Part shown: positions 17,260-25,368 of the stretch, one piece after another
Layout: every line of letters starts with the position of its first letter
How positions within the stretch are numbered: position 1 is the stretch's first letter
Origin: Bog-473 sp963754445
Lineage (GTDB): Bacteria; Actinomycetota; Acidimicrobiia; Acidimicrobiales; RAAP-2
Direction of reading: 5' to 3'
DNA length: 64,000 bases
Assembly: GCA_963754445.1 (NCBI GenBank)
Contig: CAVWFT010000001.1
Location: 806,001 to 870,000, forward strand
Program-made: the position numbers and the translations under genes
The notes under the pieces: model-generated
Databases searched by the model: none
Seen by the model: the letters and a program-made list of their open reading frames with translations, nothing else
Told to the model about the DNA's origin: nothing

Positions 17260-19116
17260 TCAGGTGACGGGGCCGACCAGCTCCTCGCGGAGCTCGCGTT
17301 TGAGCACCTTGCCCTGGGGGTTCCGAGGCAGCGGCTCGGAACGGAACCAGATGTGGGTCGGGACCATGAAACCGGCGAGGCGCTCCTTGACGTGGCGGCC
17401 CAGTTCGTCGGCCGTGACCTTGGCACCGGGCCGGAGCACGACCACGGCGCCGACCGCCTCGCCGAGCTTCTCGTCGGGCACGCCGATGACGGCGCAGTCG
17501 GCCACGGCCGGGTGTTCGAAGAGGGCGGCTTCGACCTGTACGGAGTACACGTTCTCGCCACCGCGGATGATCATGTCCTTGGCCCGGTCGACGATATAGA
17601 TGAAGCCTTCGTCATCGAGCCGGGCGACGTCGCCCGTGTGGAGCCACCCACGCGAGAAGGTCTTGGCCGTCTCCTCGGGGCGGTGCCAGTAACCGCGCAC
17701 GACATTGGGGCCCTTGATCCAGAGCTCGCCCCGCACGTCGGCGCCCTTGGGCAGGCCGGGGTCGGGCTCTTCGCCCTCGTAGTCCTCGGGGACGATGGCG
17801 ACGTCGCACACCGGCACGGCGGGGCCGACACTGTCGGGTCGATTGACGTAGTCGGGCCCCGAGTTCATGGACGTGACCGACGAGGTCTCGGTCAGTCCGT
17901 ACCCGTTCGACGGTTGCCCGATCGGCCAGGCGGCCCGGATGCGGCGCACCAGGTCGGGCGGGGCGGGGGCACCCCCGTAGGAGACGCCCCGGATGGACGA
18001 CGTGTCGAACTTGGAGAAGTTCGGGGAGTCGAGGACCTGCATCACCATGGCCGGGACGCCACCGAAGGTGACGATGCGCTCACGCTCGATCAACTCGAGG
18101 GCGCGCTCGGGGTCGAAGTGATGCATCATCACGAGCTTCCCACCGGCGGCGACGTTGGTCACCATGACCGAATGGCAGCCGGTGGCGTGGAAGAGGGGGA
18201 CCGAGAGCAAGAAGGCAGGCTGGTCGCTGGCCGGCTTGGGGGGCTCGACCGGCTTCTCCTCGAGCTTCGCCGCGGCATCCTCCGCCGACTTCTCGTCGGC
18301 GTCCTCCTCGACGAGCGGCGGCGTCCCGTAGCGGGTCGAGCCACGGGTGTTGATGAAGAAGAGGCTCATCAGGTTGGTGCCCATGTTGCGATGGGTGCCC
18401 ACCGCGCCCTTGGGGCGACCGGTGGTGCCCGACGTGTAGAAGATGGTGGCGTCGTCCTCCGGATCGATGGTGAGGTCGGGCGGCGAGGCGGCCTCGTCCA
18501 CAGGACCGAGAGCCAGCGCGAAGGGCCACTCGGAGACGTGGGGCGCATCGTCGGCCGGCTGGGTGACCTTGGCTGGCTCGGTCAGCGGTGTCCGGTGCTC
18601 GTCGGTGGTGATGACGGTGGTGAGGGATTCGAGCCCGCCGAGGATGGGGCGGATGCGCTGGGCCCGCTCGGAGTCGACGAAGACGACCTTCGACCCGGAG
18701 TCCTCGAGGCCGTAGCGCAGCTCCTCGCCGCTCCACCAGGCGTTGAGGGGCACCACGATGCCGCCCGCCAGGGCGGCACCCCAGAAGGCCATCACCCACT
18801 CGGGCAGGTTGCGCATGATGATGGCGACCCGGTCGCCCTGCTCGATGCCGAAATCGTTGCGCAGCCGATGGGCCAGCGTCGAGGCGATCCGGTAGTGCTC
18901 GGCGAAGCTGGTGCGCTCGTCCTCGTAGACCAAGAAGTCCTTGTCGTCGTGTGCGAGCGACATGTCGATGATCGATCGAAGGTTGGGCGGCGCGTTCTTC
19001 CAGGTGCGAGTGGGTACGCCGCGGATGTCGCGTTGCTCCATCTCGAAGAGCTGGCCCGGCGCCGTGAGGGTGGCGTTGGCCTCGGCGATGGACATGCTCG
19101 GCACATCCTTCGGCAT
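17260..19116 (-). CDS. Acyl-CoA ligase (AMP-dependent synthetase, ANL superfamily)
   Basis: 618 residues. The AMP-binding motifs are complete: FYTSGTTGRPKG, YGLTETSS, GWLHTGDVARLDDEGFIYI, VDRAKDMIIRGGENVYSVQV and the catalytic lysine in PRNPQGKVLKRELRE. It activates a carboxylic acid, most likely a fatty acid, to acyl-CoA. It is unusual in carrying a charged insert (VEEDADEKSAEDAAAKLEE, then PVEPPKPASDQ) between the P-loop region and the FHATG motif, close to residue 300. ATG 19116 shares its A with the TAA stop of the oligoribonuclease gene and has GGAGGG upstream, so the two are translationally coupled. Chain-length preference cannot be read from the sequence. Confidence 0.93.
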   Translation of the reverse strand: MPKDVPSMSIAEANATLTAPGQLFEMEQRDIRGVPTRTWKNAPPNLRSIIDMSLAHDDKDFLVYEDERTSFAEHYRIASTLAHRLRNDFGIEQGDRVAIIMRNLPEWVMAFWGAALAGGIVVPLNAWWSGEELRYGLEDSGSKVVFVDSERAQRIRPILGGLESLTTVITTDEHRTPLTEPAKVTQPADDAPHVSEWPFALALGPVDEAASPPDLTIDPEDDATIFYTSGTTGRPKGAVGTHRNMGTNLMSLFFINTRGSTRYGTPPLVEEDADEKSAEDAAAKLEEKPVEPPKPASDQPAFLLSVPLFHATGCHSVMVTNVAAGGKLVMMHHFDPERALELIERERIVTFGGVPAMVMQVLDSPNFSKFDTSSIRGVSYGGAPAPPDLVRRIRAAWPIGQPSNGYGLTETSSVTSMNSGPDYVNRPDSVGPAVPVCDVAIVPEDYEGEEPDPGLPKGADVRGELWIKGPNVVRGYWHRPEETAKTFSRGWLHTGDVARLDDEGFIYIVDRAKDMIIRGGENVYSVQVEAALFEHPAVADCAVIGVPDEKLGEAVGAVVVLRPGAKVTADELGRHVKERLAGFMVPTHIWFRSEPLPRNPQGKVLKRELREELVGPVT

Positions 19117-19697
19117 TACTGGCCCTCCTTCTCGGGTCGATCGTCCTGGCTTCTGCGTGGTGACGCGAGGTCGAAGAAGGCGCCCTTGTAATAGGCCAGC
19201 TCCTCCACGCTCTCGCGGATGTCCTGGAGGGCCCGGTGGCCGCCCTTCTTCGACGGCGCCGCCTTGTAGACCTCGGGGCGCCAGCGCCGGCACAGCTCCT
19301 TGAGGGTCGAGACGTCGACCGAGCGGTAGTGCAGGTAGTCCTCGATCTCGGGCAGGAAGGCGGCCAGGAAGCGGCGGTCCGTACCGATGGAGTTGCCGGC
19401 CAGGGGGACGGTGCGCGGCTCGGGGATGTGCTTCTGGAGGAATTCCAGCGTCTGGGCCCCCGCCTCGGCCAAGGTCACGGTGGACGCCTTCATGGCCTCG
19501 AGCAGCCCGGAGCGGGTGTGCATGGTCAGGACGAACTCGTCCATCTCCCCGAGCTCCGCCTCGGAGGCGTGGATGACCAGGTCGGGGCCTTCCTCGATGA
19601 TGGTGAGGTCGTCGTCGGTGACGAGCGCAGCGATCTCGACAATGGTGTGGCGCGCCGGATCGAGGCCGGTCATTTCGAGATCGATCCAGGCCAGCAT
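19116..19697 (-). CDS. orn: Oligoribonuclease
   Basis: 193 residues of the DEDDh exonuclease family. Exo I is LAWIDLEMTGLD, exo II is LAGNSIGTDRRFL and exo III is HRALQDIRESVEELAYY, giving the D-E-D-H-D catalytic set. The enzyme degrades two- to five-residue RNA (including pGpG) to mononucleotides in the cytoplasm. Length and the near-start catalytic MLAWIDLEMTG are typical. It starts 67 bases from the divergent dut gene and overlaps the following acyl-CoA ligase gene by one base. Beyond co-expression no functional link with the ligase is evident. Confidence 0.95.
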   Translation of the reverse strand: MLAWIDLEMTGLDPARHTIVEIAALVTDDDLTIIEEGPDLVIHASEAELGEMDEFVLTMHTRSGLLEAMKASTVTLAEAGAQTLEFLQKHIPEPRTVPLAGNSIGTDRRFLAAFLPEIEDYLHYRSVDVSTLKELCRRWRPEVYKAAPSKKGGHRALQDIRESVEELAYYKGAFFDLASPRRSQDDRPEKEGQ

Positions 19698-19764
19698 GCG
19701 GGCGCATGCTACCGGTCGGTCAGTTCACCCGGCGCCAGAGGCGGACCGGATACTGTCACCGGGG

Positions 19765-20208
19765 ATGCTGCGAGTTCCCCTCCATCAGCTCGACGAGGAC
19801 CTGCCCCTGCCCGCCTACGCCCGGGAGGGCGACGCCGGCGCCGACCTGCTGGCCCGGACCGACGCCGTCGTGACGTGCCGGGGCGGCCGGGCCCTGGTGC
19901 CGACCGGCGTGGCCGTGGCCATCCCGCCCGGCTACGGCGGGTTCGTGTTGCCCCGCAGCGGTCTGGCCCTCACGCACGGCATCACGTGCCTCAACGCGCC
20001 GGGCCTGATCGACGCCGGCTACCGGGGGGAGATCCAGGTGATCCTGGTCAACCACGACCCCGAACAGGACTACAAGGTGGCGCGGGGGGACCGGATCGCC
20101 CAGCTGGTGATCATGCGGGTGGAGCAGGCGGACTTCGAGGTGGTGTCGGCCGAGGGGCTCGGTGCGGCGGCCCGCGGTGCGGGTGGCTTCGGCCACACGG
20201 GTCACTGA
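19765..20208 (+). CDS. dut: dUTP diphosphatase (trimeric dUTPase)
   Basis: 147 residues with all five trimeric dUTPase motifs in order: motif 1 AREGDAGADLLA, motif 2 LPRSGLALTHG, motif 3 GLIDAGYRGEIQVILVN, motif 4 GDRIAQLVI and motif 5 RGAGGFGHTG. It hydrolyses dUTP to dUMP and pyrophosphate, keeping uracil out of DNA and feeding thymidylate synthesis. ATG 19765 is preceded by a weak GGGG and gives the normal family length. It is divergent from orn, and the acyltransferase gene follows after 27 bases on the same strand, so read-through is likely. Confidence 0.95.
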   Translation: MLRVPLHQLDEDLPLPAYAREGDAGADLLARTDAVVTCRGGRALVPTGVAVAIPPGYGGFVLPRSGLALTHGITCLNAPGLIDAGYRGEIQVILVNHDPEQDYKVARGDRIAQLVIMRVEQADFEVVSAEGLGAAARGAGGFGHTGH

Positions 20209-20235
20209 CATGAGCGGGGAGAGAGGCTAAGAAGC

Positions 20236-21681
20236 ATGGTGATGCGCTCACTCGAGGGAATGGATGCCGCGTTCCTGTCGCTCGAGACCCCGACGACGCC
20301 GATGCACGTGGGCATCGTGCTGCTGCTCGACCCGCCGGAGGGGCGGCGCTCGCTGTTCTCGCCGTCGACCCGCTACACGCAGATCCGGAGGATCATCGAG
20401 CAGAGGGTGCACCTGGTCGAGCCGCTCCGCCAGCGCGCCATCCGGGTGCCCTTCGGCCTCTACCACCCGGTCTGGGTGGACGACCCGGACTTCGAGCTGG
20501 ACGACCACCTGACCCGGGCCAGCCTGCCGTCGCCCGGCGGTCGGGCCGAGCTCGACGCGTTCGTGGCCTCGGTGATGAGCCGACAGCTCGACCCGGACCG
20601 GCCCTTGTGGGAGATGCACATCGTGGAGGGACTGGCGGAGGGGCGCACGGCTCTCGTGGCCAAGGTGCACCACGCCATCCTCGACGGGGTGAGCGGGGTG
20701 TCGGTCCTCGCCGCGTTCATGGACCTCAACCCGCGCTCGCGGGTCATCGCGCTGCCTCCGGAGTGGAACCCTGCGCCGCTGCCCTCGAACCTGCAGATGC
20801 TGCGCCACGCGGCCACCTCGCTGACCGGCCAGCCGGGGGCCACGGTCAAGACGCTGCAGGCCGGCATCGACGCCGTGGCCGACCTGGGCATGAACAACCG
20901 CGACCTGGTGGAACGGGGCGAGCAACCGCCGCCGGGCTTCTTTGGCGGGCCGCGGACCTCCTTCAACGGCGCAGTGTCGAACCGCAAGCGCTTCGCTTCG
21001 CTGTCCGTCCCGCTCGACGACGTGAAGCAGGTGGGCAAGGTCTTCGGCGCCACGGTGAACGACGTGATCCTGGCCTGCGTCTCGGGGGCCCTGCGGCGCC
21101 TGCTCGAGGCGCGGGGCGAGGAGGTGGACCGCTCGCTGGTGGCGATGGTGCCGGTCTCGACCCGTCCCGAGGATGCGGCGGACGACCTGGGCAACCAGAT
21201 CTCGGGCATGCTCGTCTCGCTGGCGAGCGACATCGACGGTCCGGCGTCGCGACTCATGGCGATCTCGGAATCGGCCCGCCTGGCCAAGGAGCAGGAGAAG
21301 CTCCACCACGGCCGCATCCTGGGTGACCTGGCCCAGGTCGCGGTGCCGGCGTTGGCCACCCGGATCGCCCGGGCGGTGGCGGGGACGCGGCTCTTCGACA
21401 AGGTGCGTCCACCGGCCAACGTGACCGTCTCGAGCGTGCGCGGTCCGGAGTTCTCGATCTTCTGTGCCGGGAGCCGGGTGGTGGACATGTACCCGGTCGG
21501 GCCGATGGCCGAGGGGATCGGGATCAACGTGACGGTGTTCTCGTATCTCGACCGGGTGTGCTTCGGCGTCATGGCCTGCCGCAAGCTGGTGCCCGAGCTG
21601 AGCCAGGTGGCCGACTACCTCGACGAGGCGCTGGCCGAACTGCTGGTCAGCGCGCTCGACGCCCGAGGGCTGAGCGCCTGA
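20236..21681 (+). CDS. WS/DGAT-type acyltransferase (wax ester / triacylglycerol synthase)
   Basis: 481 residues. The catalytic KVHHAILDGVSG (HHxxxDG) is intact. PLWEMHIVEGL and NDVILACVSGALRRLL are the other conserved segments of bacterial bifunctional wax ester synthase/acyl-CoA:diacylglycerol acyltransferases, and GMDAAFLSLET at the N-terminus is also typical. It esterifies diacylglycerol or a fatty alcohol with acyl-CoA at the membrane or lipid-body surface for storage. The acyl-CoA ligase gene about 1 kb away, though on the other strand, could supply substrate. AGAGAGG precedes ATG 20236. Confidence 0.92.
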   Translation: MVMRSLEGMDAAFLSLETPTTPMHVGIVLLLDPPEGRRSLFSPSTRYTQIRRIIEQRVHLVEPLRQRAIRVPFGLYHPVWVDDPDFELDDHLTRASLPSPGGRAELDAFVASVMSRQLDPDRPLWEMHIVEGLAEGRTALVAKVHHAILDGVSGVSVLAAFMDLNPRSRVIALPPEWNPAPLPSNLQMLRHAATSLTGQPGATVKTLQAGIDAVADLGMNNRDLVERGEQPPPGFFGGPRTSFNGAVSNRKRFASLSVPLDDVKQVGKVFGATVNDVILACVSGALRRLLEARGEEVDRSLVAMVPVSTRPEDAADDLGNQISGMLVSLASDIDGPASRLMAISESARLAKEQEKLHHGRILGDLAQVAVPALATRIARAVAGTRLFDKVRPPANVTVSSVRGPEFSIFCAGSRVVDMYPVGPMAEGIGINVTVFSYLDRVCFGVMACRKLVPELSQVADYLDEALAELLVSALDARGLSA

Positions 21682-21698
21682 ACCGACCCTCGGGCGTC
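21658..21698 (+). terminator. 12-bp perfect inverted repeat spanning the stop codon
   Basis: GACGCCCGAGGG (21658-21669) is exactly complementary to CCCTCGGGCGTC (21687-21698). The 17-base loop contains the TGA of the acyltransferase gene at 21679-21681. A transcription terminator that begins inside the coding end is the likeliest reading. There is no T-run. Confidence 0.6.
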
Positions 21699-21776
21699 GC
21701 ATCACGGTTCATGCGCGCCGGCGCCGCCGGGTTCCGACGGTGCACATCGTGGCCATCGACGTGCACCGTCGGGCGA

Positions 21777-22160
21777 TTACGAACCCGGGGTGCTCGAGCT
21801 GCCCGATCCCGTCGGTCCACCTGCGGGTGGCCGGCCGGACGTTCCCGAGGGCGGCGTGCCGTGGGTGCCCGACCCGCTGCCCATGTCGGGGCAGTCCTTC
21901 GAGGAGCCGCCCGAGGAGCTGGGCGCGCCGGTCGATCCCGATGCGCCGTTCGACGTACCTGACGACGAACCGGAGTTCCCCGAGCTCCCGCTGGACGTGG
22001 ACGGGGTGCTGGTGGAGGAGGGGGAGGTCGTGCTCGACCCGCTCCCGGAGCTCGGTGTCGTGCTGGAGGTGGTCGCTGCGTTCGCCACCAGCGCGCCGCC
22101 GGCCACCAGGCCTCCCGCCAGCGCACCGACGGCGACCATGTTGCGGAGTCTGATTCTCAT
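21777..22160 (-). CDS. Small exported Ser/Thr/Gly-rich protein
   Basis: 127 residues from ATG 22160, chosen because AAAGG precedes it and a signal peptide follows at once (MRIRLRNMVAVGALAGG, cleavage near ANAATT). The mature part is almost entirely Ser, Thr, Gly and Pro (SSTTSPSSTSTPSTSSGSSG) with a single Cys in KDCPDMG, so it is probably disordered. A surface or wall-spanning spacer is a guess. In-frame upstream ATGs at 22202, 22187 and 22181 exist but would put charged residues before the signal peptide. I know no family for it. It is convergent with the WS/DGAT gene. Confidence 0.6.
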   Translation of the reverse strand: MRIRLRNMVAVGALAGGLVAGGALVANAATTSSTTPSSGSGSSTTSPSSTSTPSTSSGSSGNSGSSSGTSNGASGSTGAPSSSGGSSKDCPDMGSGSGTHGTPPSGTSGRPPAGGPTGSGSSSTPGS

Positions 22161-22286
22161 CGACAGCCTTTCGTTTCGCATGCCCATCGAGGGCAGGGTC
22201 ACGAAAGGATGCGCTCTCGAACTGTGGTCGAGTTCAACGCTGCATCGGTGTCCGGTCCGAGTCGCGTTGCAGCGAGATGACGTTTC

Positions 22287-23273
22287 TCAGGTAGTTGTGA
22301 GGCGGTCGTGGGCCAGCTGTTGATAGTGGCGGCGCCAGATGAGCCGGTAGACACGGCTCCAGCGCGGGATCGACCGCAGTCCCGGGATGAACGGGAGGAA
22401 GACGAGGCCAGCCGAGAGCACCATCATGATCGCCCAGACCTCGAGGTCGCCGTTGGAGGACGAGTTCATCGGGGGGACCTGGTACCACATCGTGTAGAGC
22501 CACAGCCAGGCTTGACCGGGATAGTTGCCGGTCTCGTTCATCATGCCCCACTGGTCACCCGAGAGGTGCTGGGCCGTCGCCCGGTTCTCCAGGTACGAGC
22601 CGTCGGCGAGGAAGAGAAGGGGCTTGGTGTAATTGGTGTCGTAGAACTGCCCGCTCTCGCTGAGCAGGGTGCCGTCGAGCCCGCCGGTCTGGGCCATGGC
22701 GGTGAGTTGGCCGATCATCACCCCGACCGGTCCGTAGCGTCCGCTCGGAACGCGGAGCCGGCCGTTCACCGCGCTGGCGTTGGCAACCGCCTTCTCGTAG
22801 GCGGCGGTCCACGACGCCTGCAAGGAGGCGGGCGCGTGTTCGTAGACCGAGAGGGCGGCCGTGACGACCGGTTTGCCGGGCAGAGTGCTCAAGGGACCGA
22901 TGACGAAGTCCTGGGCGGTGTCCACGGGCTGGTGGACACCCATCCAGACCTCGGGCTGGAAGAACCCGATGTGCTGGGAAGCGTCGACGGTGTCGTTGTA
23001 GGGCGGACCGTAGGTGGCGGTCGCGCTGGTGCCGTCGAGCTCGGTGACGGCGGTCTGGGCGAAGTCGACCGTGTCCGCGCTGGCCCACGTCTTGAGCGTG
23101 ATGGCGGGCTCGTCAGGCGAGGAGAACACGATGGCGAGCAGCAGCATGAGGACGCCGACGGCGAGCAGGGCGACGAAGCCCTCCTTGAGGATGTCGTAGG
23201 GGACGTACGAGCCCCTCCACTCCGCGACGTCGCGGTCGGGGTCGAAGCGACGAGGTTTTTTGGTGGGGCTCAC
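22287..23273 (-). CDS. Cytochrome b C-terminal-type membrane subunit with large extracytoplasmic insert
   Basis: 328 residues. The N-terminus is cytoplasmic (PRRFDPDRDVAEWRGSYVPY), followed by one membrane helix (FVALLAVGVLMLLLAIVFSS), about 200 polar residues, then two more helices (WLWLYTMWYQ; LEVWAIMMVLSAGLVFLPFI) and a basic C-terminus. Three helices after the four-helix haem subunit match the subunit IV or C-terminal half of cytochrome b complexes, but the usual PEWY quinol-site motif is not found; the equivalent place reads PGQAWLWLY. The long insert is unusual. The start overlaps the stop of the upstream cytochrome b gene (ATG 23273 against its stop at 23270-23272). No Rieske or cytochrome c gene is adjacent. 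Confidence 0.72.
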   Translation of the reverse strand: MSPTKKPRRFDPDRDVAEWRGSYVPYDILKEGFVALLAVGVLMLLLAIVFSSPDEPAITLKTWASADTVDFAQTAVTELDGTSATATYGPPYNDTVDASQHIGFFQPEVWMGVHQPVDTAQDFVIGPLSTLPGKPVVTAALSVYEHAPASLQASWTAAYEKAVANASAVNGRLRVPSGRYGPVGVMIGQLTAMAQTGGLDGTLLSESGQFYDTNYTKPLLFLADGSYLENRATAQHLSGDQWGMMNETGNYPGQAWLWLYTMWYQVPPMNSSSNGDLEVWAIMMVLSAGLVFLPFIPGLRSIPRWSRVYRLIWRRHYQQLAHDRLTTT

Positions 23274-23995
23274 GGGGTGTCAGCGCGCTCGGCGGGGAGG
23301 GCGGCGACGTCGGGGGCCGCTCCGTGAGCCTCGAGGTCGTAGGGAGGCACGATGCCCCGGTGGCGCACCATGAGCACATGTAGCCCGGCGATGGCGGCGA
23401 CGGCGATCGGCAGGAGCACGATGTGCCACATGAGCATCTGTCCGAAGTTCAGGACGTTCCAGAAGGCGCCCGCCCCGGTGGCGTTGATGCCGTCCTTGGC
23501 CTGGGTCGAGATCCACTGCGAGTCGAAGTTCTGCTGTGACAGGTACCCGGTGAACGCGGCGGCGACCGAGGCCACGAACGCGACCACCCCGGTGGCCCAC
23601 GTGAGCCGACGGTTGCCCCGCCAGGCCCCCATGAAGAACTTGCCCCACAGGTGGACGACCATGAAGAAGAAGAAGAGCTCGACGCTCCACAGGTGCAGCG
23701 AATTCACGAAGTGCCCGATGGACGACTGGTGCCACCAGCTCGGGCCCATCAGGGCGAGGATGCATCCGGTGGCGATGACCCAGGCCAGGCTGACGAGGGT
23801 GAGCACGCCGAAGACGTAGATCCACGACGCCATGTAGGAGGGCTGACGGTCGGGGAGAAGCCGGTCGGGAGGGAAGGCCGTCTCGGCGGCCCGGCGGGCC
23901 CGAGCCGTCCACTGCCTCGAGACGGGGTCGGCGCGCCCGGCGCGCCCGGGAGTCCCGGTGACCGCGTCGGGCGGTTCGGCGACGTCGATGCTCAT
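23270..23995 (-). CDS. Cytochrome b N-terminal domain (b6-like, two haem b sites)
   Basis: 241 residues with four predicted membrane helices. Two histidine pairs have the spacing of cytochrome b/b6 haem ligands: SLHLW and VVHLW separated by 13 residues in helix 2, and LMWHIV and LHVLM separated by 14 in helix 4. It should carry a transmembrane electron path from a quinol to an unknown partner. The start ATG overlaps the stop of a 56-residue membrane protein gene (ATGA at 23992-23995) and its end overlaps the next subunit gene, so the three form one operon. The split b6/IV-like layout, without Rieske protein nearby, is notable. Confidence 0.82.
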   Translation of the reverse strand: MSIDVAEPPDAVTGTPGRAGRADPVSRQWTARARRAAETAFPPDRLLPDRQPSYMASWIYVFGVLTLVSLAWVIATGCILALMGPSWWHQSSIGHFVNSLHLWSVELFFFFMVVHLWGKFFMGAWRGNRRLTWATGVVAFVASVAAAFTGYLSQQNFDSQWISTQAKDGINATGAGAFWNVLNFGQMLMWHIVLLPIAVAAIAGLHVLMVRHRGIVPPYDLEAHGAAPDVAALPAERADTP

Positions 23996-24162
23996 TGCTC
24001 GTCGCCACCCTTGCGGCGAGGGAACGGAAGGACGAGGGCGAGCACGAAGACAAGGATCATCAGCAGGATCACCACCAGATTGGCCACGGAGAGCTGGATG
24101 AAGCCCCAGTGGAGGTAGTGACCGGATCCGTTCAGGTTGACGAGAGAACCCAGGAAAACCAT
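23992..24162 (-). CDS. 56-residue single-span membrane protein, first gene of the cytochrome b operon
   Basis: Read on the complement from ATG 24162: MVFLGSLVNLNGSGHYLHWG, then a hydrophobic stretch of about 25 residues (LSVANLVVILLMILVFVLAL), then a basic end (PFPRRKGGDEQ). Its TGA overlaps the ATG of the cytochrome b gene by the ATGA rule, which strongly supports translation. Small single-helix subunits are common in quinol-oxidising complexes and often stabilise them. The charge pattern puts the C-terminus in the cytoplasm. No family name is known to me. Confidence 0.66.
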   Translation of the reverse strand: MVFLGSLVNLNGSGHYLHWGFIQLSVANLVVILLMILVFVLALVLPFPRRKGGDEQ

Positions 24163-24279
24163 GGGTTCATCATCAACCCCGCTGGAGCCGACCTCGTAGG
24201 GACCTTCCTCCTTTTGGGGTGGGGACCTTCCGCACCAACTGCCGGCTGCGACGTGGGTCGGGCCATCGCTGCAGCCGCT

Positions 24280-25056
24280 TCAGCGACGAGTGGCCCGCCA
24301 GGTGTAGGCACGCATCGGCACCTCGATGGTGTCGCCGTTCGTCAACTCGGGATGGTCATGCAGGTACCGGCGCATGCCGGCCAGGTGGTGGGCCCGGGCA
24401 TCCTCGTCCATGACGATGACCGCGCTGTAGGTGGCGGCGAGGTCGACGAGATCGTCTTTCGACATGGTGCGGGTCCAGGTGAAGAGCTTGGACTCGGGCT
24501 CGTGGAAGTACGGGCTCAGGAGCTCGGCGTCGACCTGGTGGCGCCGCCGCCGGCGGCCATCGGTCCTCTCCCGGTCCTCGGGGCCGAGCACGACCCCGCC
24601 GGCCCAGAGGTCGCGCATCCAGTCCACGGCGCGGTTGGTGCCGTTCCAGACCAGGGCGAGGCGACCGCCGGGCCGTAGGACCCGGGCCACCTCGGGAATG
24701 GCTCGCGCCTCGTCGACCCAGTGCCAGGCGGATTGCGCGGTGACGACGTCGTAACTGCCGTCGGCGACGGGCAGCGCTTCCGCGTGGCCTTCGAGCACCT
24801 CGACTCCGGGCGTGCGTGCGGCCAGGACGGCGCGCATCCGGGCATCGGGCTCGAGGGCGGCGACGTGGGGGACGCGTCGGGCGAGGCTCCTCGTGAACAG
24901 TCCGGTGCCGGCGCCGATCTCGAGGGCATCGGCGGCGCCAGGGGGCAGCAGCCAGTCGAGGGCGTCCTCGGGTGGGGCCGAGCGGAGCCGGTCGTAGTCG
25001 TCCGCCACCGCACCGAAGGACTTGGACATGACGGCCGTGGTCTCGTCCTGTTCCAT
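24280..25056 (-). CDS. Class I SAM-dependent methyltransferase
   Basis: 258 residues. Motif I is ALEIGAGTGLFTRSLA. The acidic residue binding the SAM ribose is in AALEPDARM, motif II is SYDVVTAQSAWHWVDE and motif III is LRPGGRLALVWNG. This is the Methyltransf_11/25 pattern seen in small-molecule methyltransferases of actinobacteria. VADDYDRLRSAPPEDALDWL before motif I is typical of the same group. The substrate is unknown. ATG 25056 is used; ATG 25029 is an alternative. The gene ends 117 bases short of the cytochrome b operon on the same strand. Confidence 0.85.
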   Translation of the reverse strand: MEQDETTAVMSKSFGAVADDYDRLRSAPPEDALDWLLPPGAADALEIGAGTGLFTRSLARRVPHVAALEPDARMRAVLAARTPGVEVLEGHAEALPVADGSYDVVTAQSAWHWVDEARAIPEVARVLRPGGRLALVWNGTNRAVDWMRDLWAGGVVLGPEDRERTDGRRRRRHQVDAELLSPYFHEPESKLFTWTRTMSKDDLVDLAATYSAVIVMDEDARAHHLAGMRRYLHDHPELTNGDTIEVPMRAYTWRATRR

Positions 25057-25185
25057 GTGCTTGGAATCTACCGACGGAAGCTCGGGACGCTGCGGCCGGC
25101 GGCCGGAGTTCTGCGAATTCGCTGGTCACAGGGGCCGTCCTCGCTCTTCGGCTGCCCGCGGTGGCGCGATAGAGTGGTGGCCCAC

Positions 25186-25257
25186 GCGGAAGTGGCGCAG
25201 CGGTAGCGCATCACCTTGCCAAGGTGAGGGTCGCGGGTTCGAATCCCGTCTTCCGCT
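25186..25257 (+). tRNA. tRNA-Gly (GCC)
   Basis: A full cloverleaf can be folded. The acceptor GCGGAAG (25186-25192) pairs with CTTCCGC (25250-25256), the discriminator is T, and the D-arm region is GGCGCAGCGGTAGCGC. The anticodon stem-loop ACCTTGCCAAGGT has anticodon GCC, and the T-arm is GCGGGTTCGAATCCCGT. CCA is not encoded. The 3' end marks the start of the mobile-element-rich region. Confidence 0.96.
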
Positions 25258-25368
25258 CTCGAGAAGTTGCTGGAAGAGAGATACTTTTCAGATCCCTCTC
25301 GGCTGGTCGCCGGATCGCCGCCAGGGGGAGCCGCTCCGATGACGCTGCTCGATCTCCGGCACTTCGTT

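Noticed and set aside
15075..19191. Long plus-strand frames opposite the repeat protein and the acyl-CoA ligase
   Set aside because: They mirror the real minus-strand genes, which have complete family motifs and good starts.
20248..21705. 485-codon minus-strand frame opposite the WS/DGAT gene
   Set aside because: Arg/His-rich antisense product. The plus strand has HHxxxDG and other acyltransferase motifs.
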